A stretch of 37,418 bases of DNA, from assembly GCA_015055735.1 (NCBI GenBank), contig SVHP01000011.1:1-37418 (forward strand). Reading direction: 5' to 3'. The DNA comes from Clostridiales bacterium. GTDB lineage: Bacteria; Bacillota; Clostridia; Christensenellales; Borkfalkiaceae. The notes under the pieces are model-generated. The model did no database searches. It saw only the letters and a program-made list of their open reading frames with translations, and was not told the origin of the DNA. The translations under genes and the position numbers were made by a program. Below are positions 31,860 to 37,418 of the stretch, one piece after another. Numbering within the stretch: the first letter of the stretch is position 1; each line of letters begins with the position of its first letter.

Positions 31860-33807
31860 AGGTATGAGTATGCCACGAGGTGGCAAGCACGGAATGAAAG
31901 GTGGACCAAGACAAAAAGCCAAAAAAGGCACTTTGCCAAGGTTATTAAAAATGTTGTTTTCCTTAAATAAAGGATACCTAATAGCAACCGGTATTTGCTT
32001 GTTGATAGCATCTATAACGGGCGTTGCTAACTCTATATTTTTACAACATATTTTAACCCTTATTAACCAAGGCGTTCAAAACGGATTAGATGCCGTCTGG
32101 GCAAATTTGGTCACACTATTTATCATAATGGGTGTAGTTTATGCAACCTGTCTTATCTGTAATTTTTTACAAACTAGACTTATGGCTGTAATTACCCAAA
32201 AGTTTTTACACCAAGTTAGAACTAGCGTATTCGACAAGATGCAATCGCTCCCTATAAAATACTTCGATACTCACTTAACGGGCGATATTATGAGTTCTTA
32301 CACTAACGATACCGACGCTTTAAGACAACTCGTTTCGCAAAGTATTCCAAGTCTATTTTCATCTCTAATAAGCATTATTACACTTTTAATAATAATGTTT
32401 AGCAAAAGTTTATGGCTATCGCTCGTAATATTCTTAGGCGTTGCGTTTATGACGCTCGTTACCAAAGTTATAGGTGGAAACAGCGCTAAATATTTCATTA
32501 AACAACAAATTTCTCTCGGCGAAGAAGAAGGCTTTATCCAAGAAATGATTCAAGGACAAAAGGTAATTAAAGTTTTCTGCCACGAAGAACAAGCAAAACT
32601 AGATTTCGATAAGAAAAACGATAAGTTGTGCAAAGATGCAACGAGCGCTCATAAATTTGCAAACGTGTTAATGCCTATCATGGGTAATATCGGAAATATA
32701 CTATACGTACTACTCGCCTTTGTCGGAGCGTTACTTATCGCTCTTAACGTTCCTAATGTTTCTTTTTCGGGGCTTGAATACGACCCTACTGCCTTTTTGA
32801 TTATCACCATTTCTTTCTTGCCTATAAGCAAACAGTTTACAGGCAACGTAAGTCAATCGTCACAACAAATTAACGCTATCGTTATGGGGCTTGCAGGCGC
32901 TTCTAGGCTGTTTGACATTATGGACGAACAAACTGAACAAGACGATGGATACGTAACCTTAGTACGCTGTAATATCGACCAAGACGGCACTATTACCGAA
33001 ACCGAAGAGCGTACAGGACACTGGGCGTGGAAACACCCACACAAGGCTGACGGTACTATTACCTATACAGAACTTAAAGGCGATATACAAATGTTTGACG
33101 TAGACTTTGGGTACGTTCCTGAAAAAATCGTTCTTAAAAACGTTACCCTATACGCTAACCCTGGTCAAAAAATCGCTTTCGTAGGTGCAACGGGTGCAGG
33201 CAAAACCACGATTACTAACCTAATCAATCGTTTCTACGATATTGCTGACGGAAAAATCCGTTATGACGGTATAAATATAAACAAGATCAAAAAAGCCGAT
33301 TTAAGACGTTCTTTAGGTATCGTTTTACAAGATACTAACCTATTTACCGGTACGGTTATGGATAATATTAGATATGGAAGATTATCGGCAACCGATGAAG
33401 AATGTATAGAAGCCGCAAAACTCGCTTATGCGCACGACTTTATCATGAGATTACCTGACGGCTATAACACTATGCTTACGGCTGACGGCGCAAACCTTTC
33501 TCAAGGTCAAAGACAACTTTTATCTATCGCTAGAGCAGCTGTTAAAGACGCACCCGTTATGATTTTGGACGAAGCAACTTCTTCAATCGACACGAGAACT
33601 GAAGCGTTAGTTCAAAAAGGTACGGATAGACTTATGCAAGGAAGAACTGTTTTCGTTATTGCGCATAGACTTTCTACCGTACAAAATTCTGACGTTATTA
33701 TGGTTTTAGAACAAGGTAATATAATCGAACGTGGTACGCACGACGAACTAATAGAAAAGAAAGGAAAATACTATCAACTTTATACGGGAGCGTTTGAACT
33801 TGAATAA
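31852..33807 (+). CDS. ABC exporter half-transporter with canonical ATP site (heterodimer partner 2)
   Basis: A 651-residue exporter subunit. After a basic, Gly/Met-rich N-terminus (MARGMSMPRGGKHGMKGG) come six helices (about 40-330). The nucleotide-binding domain has Walker A GATGAGKT (445-452), signature LSQGQRQ, Walker B MILDEATSSID with Glu574, and switch His605 (AHRLST). All catalytic residues are present, so it is the working partner of the degenerate subunit before it. Between membrane and ATP domain sits an insert of about 50 residues (EQDDGYVTLVRCNIDQDG...HKADGTITYTEL) seen in related Clostridial exporters. Start is taken at the ATG at 31852, eight bases after AAGGAAGG; the GTG at 31843 overlaps that site. 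It overlaps the previous gene by eight bases. Confidence 0.93.
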   Translation: MARGMSMPRGGKHGMKGGPRQKAKKGTLPRLLKMLFSLNKGYLIATGICLLIASITGVANSIFLQHILTLINQGVQNGLDAVWANLVTLFIIMGVVYATCLICNFLQTRLMAVITQKFLHQVRTSVFDKMQSLPIKYFDTHLTGDIMSSYTNDTDALRQLVSQSIPSLFSSLISIITLLIIMFSKSLWLSLVIFLGVAFMTLVTKVIGGNSAKYFIKQQISLGEEEGFIQEMIQGQKVIKVFCHEEQAKLDFDKKNDKLCKDATSAHKFANVLMPIMGNIGNILYVLLAFVGALLIALNVPNVSFSGLEYDPTAFLIITISFLPISKQFTGNVSQSSQQINAIVMGLAGASRLFDIMDEQTEQDDGYVTLVRCNIDQDGTITETEERTGHWAWKHPHKADGTITYTELKGDIQMFDVDFGYVPEKIVLKNVTLYANPGQKIAFVGATGAGKTTITNLINRFYDIADGKIRYDGININKIKKADLRRSLGIVLQDTNLFTGTVMDNIRYGRLSATDEECIEAAKLAYAHDFIMRLPDGYNTMLTADGANLSQGQRQLLSIARAAVKDAPVMILDEATSSIDTRTEALVQKGTDRLMQGRTVFVIAHRLSTVQNSDVIMVLEQGNIIERGTHDELIEKKGKYYQLYTGAFELE

Positions 33808-34663
33808 AGAGTGCCTATTGTGTCCAAATAAGTGCAAAATAGATAAAAACGCTAGTATTGGCGCTTGTGGAACGGACAACGATATTAAGATTGCAAAATA
33901 TTATCTTCATAAATTTGAAGAGCCGATGATAAGTGGAAAAAACGGTTCGGGAACAGTATTTTTTTGTGGCTGTTCGCTTAAATGCGTTTTTTGTCAAAAC
34001 TACGAACTTTCTAGGTCTTTAAGGGGCAAAAGCATAACCGTAAAAGAACTTGCTGATATATTTATGCACCTTGAACATCAGGGCGCACACAATATCAATT
34101 TAGTCAATCCTACCCACTACTCTGACCAAATCTTAAAGGCGCTTGAAATTTACAAACCGAATATTCCTATCGTCTACAATACTCACGGCTACGAAAATAT
34201 TGAAATACTTGAAAAGATGAACGATTTTATCGATATTTATCTTCCCGATATGAAATTCTTTTCCCCTGCCCTTGCAAAGCGTTATACTGGCAAGGAAAAC
34301 TATTTTAGCGTGGCAAGTCGTGCCATTGAATTTATGGCTAACTCAAAGCCTTTTATCTTGGGCGATGACGGAATGTTAAAAAGCGGGGTTATCGTTAGGC
34401 ACTTGGTTTTACCACAAGGCGTTTCGGATAGTAAGAATATTTTAGACTGGTTTAATACCATTAAAGATAAGGCTTACATCAACGTTATGAGCCAGTACAC
34501 CCCTTTCGGCAATATAGATTCTTTCCCCGAACTACAAAGAAAACTGACCGTAAGAGAATACGAAAAGGTATTAGATTATGCGATGAGCCTTGATATATCA
34601 AATATGTTCTATCAAGACCCAAAAAGCGCAAGTAAAGAATATATTCCAACTTGGGATTATTGA
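33800..34663 (+). CDS. Radical SAM protein, PflX/PflA-like (COG1313 type)
   Basis: A 287-residue iron-sulfur protein. Counted from the TTG at 33800, an N-terminal Cys pair (LLCPNKC, Cys8 and Cys12) and Cys23 precede the radical SAM cluster motif CSLKCVFC (Cys58, Cys62, Cys65), the CxxxCxxC spacing of this superfamily. Later boxes GAHNINLVNPTHY, IDIYLPDMKFFSP, VIVRHLVLPQGVSDS and YINVMSQYTPFG follow the PflX/COG1313 pattern. It should cleave SAM to a 5'-deoxyadenosyl radical; the target is unknown for this family (the glycyl-radical-activation idea is only homology). The start is a TTG, either 33794 or 33800; I prefer 33800 because GGGAG lies nine bases upstream. It overlaps the exporter stop, so it is in that operon. 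Confidence 0.88.
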   Translation: MNKECLLCPNKCKIDKNASIGACGTDNDIKIAKYYLHKFEEPMISGKNGSGTVFFCGCSLKCVFCQNYELSRSLRGKSITVKELADIFMHLEHQGAHNINLVNPTHYSDQILKALEIYKPNIPIVYNTHGYENIEILEKMNDFIDIYLPDMKFFSPALAKRYTGKENYFSVASRAIEFMANSKPFILGDDGMLKSGVIVRHLVLPQGVSDSKNILDWFNTIKDKAYINVMSQYTPFGNIDSFPELQRKLTVREYEKVLDYAMSLDISNMFYQDPKSASKEYIPTWDY

Positions 34664-34673
34664 TTGTTAAAAA

Positions 34674-34708
34674 AAGCAACCAACGAAATTTTCGTTGATT
34701 GCTTTTTT
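34674..34708. terminator. Bidirectional terminator between the ABC operon and potD
   Basis: A stem of about 14 bp (AAGCAACCAACGAAA with TTTCGTTGATTGCTT, one C-A mismatch), flanked by A-run and TTTTTT, between the converging radical SAM and potD genes. Confidence 0.88.
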
Positions 34709-34720
34709 ATTTTATTGATT

Positions 34721-36250
34721 TTAATATTTTTTATATTCTCTAGATATGAGTTTTAAGCCTTTTCGTTGTGCATAAGTGCTTTTTCTTTCAGGGAGTTTTA
34801 ACCAAGAAAGTTTTTCCTTATTTCGATACAATATCATCAATACTGCAAGTAAAACTACTATTACGATAGTCATAATGATAATCTCGGTCGGTAAAGTTTC
34901 GCCCTTAACGTGTTCCCACATTTCGTTTATAGCCATAAGTTCTTCGCCACTGAAATAACTCATAACTGCGCACCTTGACACTTCCTCTTCGGTAGGATAT
35001 TGGGCGATAAGTCTTCCGTATCCTTCTTCAGATACTACAACCGAATGTTCTTCTGGAGTGCCACCGAAAAAGTAAGATAAATCGACTGTTATTCCTTCGC
35101 CTTCTTCTAAATCTTCGCTTTCGTCAAACCAGCCTAAAACCACTTCATCAAAAAGGTTAGTGGTGTATAGATTGCCGTCTTCATCTTCTACTTCAAAATC
35201 GTCACCTTTAGCAATCATACTGGTATATCCCGTATAGTTCATGTTTGCATAAACGCTAGAAGATCTAGAAATGAACTCTAAAAACTTATAAACCACGTCG
35301 TAATTTTTACTACCCGATGGCATAACGAATCCGTCAAACCAAATATTACTACCTTCGTCAGGAATATAATAACTTAAAGGTACTTCTTCCTCTAATTCGC
35401 CAACTTCTTCGTCTTCGTAAAGTCCTGCAGCGACGTCTATTGCATAAGCAGCGTCCCCACTCCAAGCAACGTAAGCGTCAATTCTTCCTAAAACTATATC
35501 GTTTTTACCACTATCTACTTCAAAGCCGTAAAGTTTATCCTTTAACGCCGTCAAAGTATCGCCAACTAATTCAATAGACTGCTCATCTGTCCTATTTAAG
35601 ATTTCAGAAATGGCAATGCTGTCGTTATTCTTATTTGCTTCAATTAGTTGGTCTTTATAAGCCATAGCAAGCCCAACGATGTAAGAATCTCTAACTGCGT
35701 CTTTAATTGTTATTTTTTTGTTTAAGGCTTGGTTCTTAAACGGTGCATCCCACGACCTAACGTCGTCAACGGTCACGTTTTTGGTGTTGTAAACCCAGCC
35801 CATAGTTCCCCACATATACCCTACCATATAGTCGTATATGCTCTCTTCAGTTTGACTTATTTGTATGCCCTTTAACCTTTCTTCAATAAAAGGCGACAAA
35901 TTGTTTTGATAATCTTGTAAATACGGATTATTAAAGTCTAGTTTATTTAATCTTCCTTCTACTGCAAGTTTTTCTATCATGTATTCGCTAGGTACTACTA
36001 AATCATAACTGTTAGGGTTAATAACTAATTCGTTATATAAGTTTTCGTTAGTGCCGTAAGTTGAATAAATAACTTCTATTCCCGTTTGTTTTGTAAACTC
36101 TTCAAGCAAACTTTCGTCTATATAGTCTTCACAGTTACACACCCTTATTACGTTGGTTGCTTGTTGGTCTTGAGCCTTAGCGCAAGCGATTAAATTAAAG
36201 GTTGGCAACAACAAAAACAGCGCTAAAACAAGCGATAAAATTTTCTTCAT
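34721..36250 (-). CDS. potD: Spermidine/putrescine-binding protein with N-terminal lipobox and C-terminal membrane anchor
   Basis: The substrate-binding part of a polyamine ABC importer, outside the cell. The signal peptide ends at a lipobox LIAC (Cys23), so the N-terminus is lipid-anchored. The mature part follows the PotD fold, with CNCEDYIDESLLEEFTKQTGI, YDLVVPSEYMIEKLA, MWGTMGWVYNT and WFDGFVMPSGSKN. At 509 residues it is about 150 longer than usual. The extra length includes acidic stretches (GELEEEVPLSYY, SEDLEEGEG) and, at 457-475, a hydrophobic helix IIIMTIVIVVLLAVLMILY followed by a 34-residue basic tail that would face the cytoplasm. It starts directly after the potC stop, with AGGAGG inside the potC end. 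Polyamine specificity is inferred from homology. Confidence 0.92.
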   Translation of the reverse strand: MKKILSLVLALFLLLPTFNLIACAKAQDQQATNVIRVCNCEDYIDESLLEEFTKQTGIEVIYSTYGTNENLYNELVINPNSYDLVVPSEYMIEKLAVEGRLNKLDFNNPYLQDYQNNLSPFIEERLKGIQISQTEESIYDYMVGYMWGTMGWVYNTKNVTVDDVRSWDAPFKNQALNKKITIKDAVRDSYIVGLAMAYKDQLIEANKNNDSIAISEILNRTDEQSIELVGDTLTALKDKLYGFEVDSGKNDIVLGRIDAYVAWSGDAAYAIDVAAGLYEDEEVGELEEEVPLSYYIPDEGSNIWFDGFVMPSGSKNYDVVYKFLEFISRSSSVYANMNYTGYTSMIAKGDDFEVEDEDGNLYTTNLFDEVVLGWFDESEDLEEGEGITVDLSYFFGGTPEEHSVVVSEEGYGRLIAQYPTEEEVSRCAVMSYFSGEELMAINEMWEHVKGETLPTEIIIMTIVIVVLLAVLMILYRNKEKLSWLKLPERKSTYAQRKGLKLISREYKKY

Positions 36251-37051
36251 CTATTTAGCCTCCTGTTTTCTAGTGCTTATATTTTTTGCAACTACGACCA
36301 AAATAATAACCACGAAAATGATAGCCGATAGCGCCCTTAATGCAGGTAACGAAGAGTTAGCGTTAGATTTTGCCATAGCGCCGTATACGTAAGTTGAAAT
36401 GGTATCAAAGCCGGCAGGTTTTGTGTAAGCGCTTATGATGTAATCGTCTAACGATAAAGTTATTGACATCATGAAGCCACTTAAAATACCCGATAATATT
36501 TCAGGTAAAACTACACTTACTAACGCCTTAAATGGCGATGCGCCTAAATCTAGCGCCGCTTCGTATAAGTTGGCGTCCATTTGTTTTAGTTTTGGCATTA
36601 CTGACAACACAACGAACGGAGTGGTGATAACCAAATGTCCTATAACCATAGCAAAGTACGAACGGCTTTCAGAGAATACGAAAGCAAACAACAATACTAA
36701 TGCCACCGCCGTCACGATTTCGGCGTTTATAACTGGAATTCTACTAGCAGCCGAAACTGCCTTACCTAATTTACCCTTGCTATAAAAAATACCGATAGCG
36801 CCAAGCGTTCCTAAAATGGTTGCAAGTATTGCTACGATTAGCGCCAAAAATAAGGTATCCCATACGATTTTCATAAGGGCTTGGTCGTTAAATAATTGCA
36901 CGTATAAATTTGTTGAAAACCCCGTTTCTAAAGCGGCTGAGATGCTTACGACAGGTATATCCACGAACGAATACAACACGAGTGTCAAGATAGGTGCGTA
37001 AATAAATATTAAGACTAATGCGATATAAAATACTTGAATAAACTTTTTCAT
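36251..37051 (-). CDS. potC: Polyamine ABC transporter permease PotC
   Basis: Inner-membrane permease of 266 residues with about six helices. The coupling loop EAALDLGASPFKALVSVVLPEILSG (~164-188) is the EAA motif that docks on the ATPase. The fold is the usual type I importer (MetI-like). It pairs with PotB, whose gene ends with a TAATG junction sharing one base with the potC start, so translation is coupled. The GDD-free N-terminus is normal. The ATPase gene potA is expected further upstream on the minus strand, outside the window. The substrate is inferred as spermidine/putrescine from the potB-potC-potD order. Confidence 0.95.
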   Translation of the reverse strand: MKKFIQVFYIALVLIFIYAPILTLVLYSFVDIPVVSISAALETGFSTNLYVQLFNDQALMKIVWDTLFLALIVAILATILGTLGAIGIFYSKGKLGKAVSAASRIPVINAEIVTAVALVLLFAFVFSESRSYFAMVIGHLVITTPFVVLSVMPKLKQMDANLYEAALDLGASPFKALVSVVLPEILSGILSGFMMSITLSLDDYIISAYTKPAGFDTISTYVYGAMAKSNANSSLPALRALSAIIFVVIILVVVAKNISTRKQEAK

Positions 37052-37418
37052 TATAGATTAGTCCCCCTAGTGTCTTCGCTCTTAAACGAACCCGTTAACC
37101 ACATTGACACTAGCATAATGATAAGAAGCACCATAGCCATTGCCGAGCCAAAGTTCCAGTTTTGGAAGGTTGTAAACTGTTCGTCTATAAGTTTACCAAT
37201 TATAGTAATTAAGCCGTTACCGAAAGTATCAGAAATAACGTAGCAAGTCATAGTTGGCATAAACACCATGGTCACGCCACTAGCAACCCCACTCATAGAT
37301 AATGGAAGGGTAACCTTAGTAAAGGTACGAAGTGGACTTGCACCCAAGTCTTTACTTGCTTCGATTAAACTCTTATCCATTTTGCTTAAAACGGTATAAA
37401 TAGGTAGCACCATAACGT
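37051..37418 (-). CDS. potB: Polyamine ABC transporter permease PotB, N-terminus outside window
   Basis: The C-terminal ~122 residues of a permease; the frame is open to the window end, so the start and the first helices lie beyond base 37418. The visible part contains the EAA coupling loop EASKDLGASPLRTFTKVTLPLSMSG and two to three membrane helices (GVASGVTMVFMPTMTCYVI, MAMVLLIIMLVSMWLTGSF). The stop TAA shares its last A with the potC ATG. Order and sequence fit potABCD-type operons. Confidence 0.92.
   Translation of the reverse strand, partial: VMVLPIYTVLSKMDKSLIEASKDLGASPLRTFTKVTLPLSMSGVASGVTMVFMPTMTCYVISDTFGNGLITIIGKLIDEQFTTFQNWNFGSAMAMVLLIIMLVSMWLTGSFKSEDTRGTNL

Overview
The window looks like a chromosomal segment of an uncultured, low-GC, Gram-positive anaerobe in the class Clostridia. 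The reasons are AT-rich DNA, strong AAGGAG-type ribosome binding sites, TTGACA/TATAAT promoters, a T-box leader, DnaD, DUF951, UPF0210/UPF0237, type III pantothenate kinase and many proteins of Clostridial type. UGA is used as a stop codon. No phage, IS element, CRISPR array, rRNA or tRNA gene was seen. No genus can be assigned from the sequence alone.

Layout. (a) 1-6228, minus: a compact run of hydrolase-like protein, DUF951, signal peptidase I, a two-TM protein, the UPF0237 (ACT)/UPF0210 pair and an M3 oligopeptidase (pepF, cut by the window edge). (b) 6449-8131, plus: a large DnaD-family protein with a helicase-loader-type zinc finger at its C-terminus. (c) 8246-12439, minus: citrate synthase with its own promoter, then an ECF S-component-coaX-hom operon with a terminator-like hairpin in its leader. 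(d) 12687-14529, plus: a tiny Cys-rich membrane peptide and an AzgA-type purine permease. (e) 14585-21803, minus: a ferritin-like diiron protein behind a Fur-family-like palindrome, an SDR, a MaoC hydratase, an ACT-ACT-metallo-beta-lactamase fusion, and an XRE-cupin-acyl-CoA synthetase. The synthetase is flanked by related hairpin repeats and preceded by a T-box leader that has no amino-acid gene behind it. (f) 21870-29126, minus: a housekeeping run metK-comF-secA-prfB-tsaD-Dabb. prfB carries the classical +1 programmed frameshift, and tsaD is broken by one missing base. (g) 29216-34663, plus: a TetR regulator, a heterodimeric ABC exporter and a PflX-like radical SAM protein, behind a consensus promoter bracketed by two identical inverted repeats. 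(h) 34721-37418, minus: polyamine ABC transporter genes potB (partial), potC and potD.

How the genes fit together. Regions a, c and f serve core functions: secretion (SecA, LepB), translation (RF2, TsaD), SAM supply (MetK), CoA supply (CoaX with a probable pantothenate importer), aspartate-family amino acids (Hom) and peptide turnover (PepF). Region g is a self-regulated efflux operon. Region e is the most unusual. It joins amino-acid sensing (T-box, two ACT domains) to acyl-CoA chemistry (acyl-CoA synthetase, MaoC), and it shows signs of rearrangement at repeats. The annotation rests on reading translations and motifs by eye; no database search was run.
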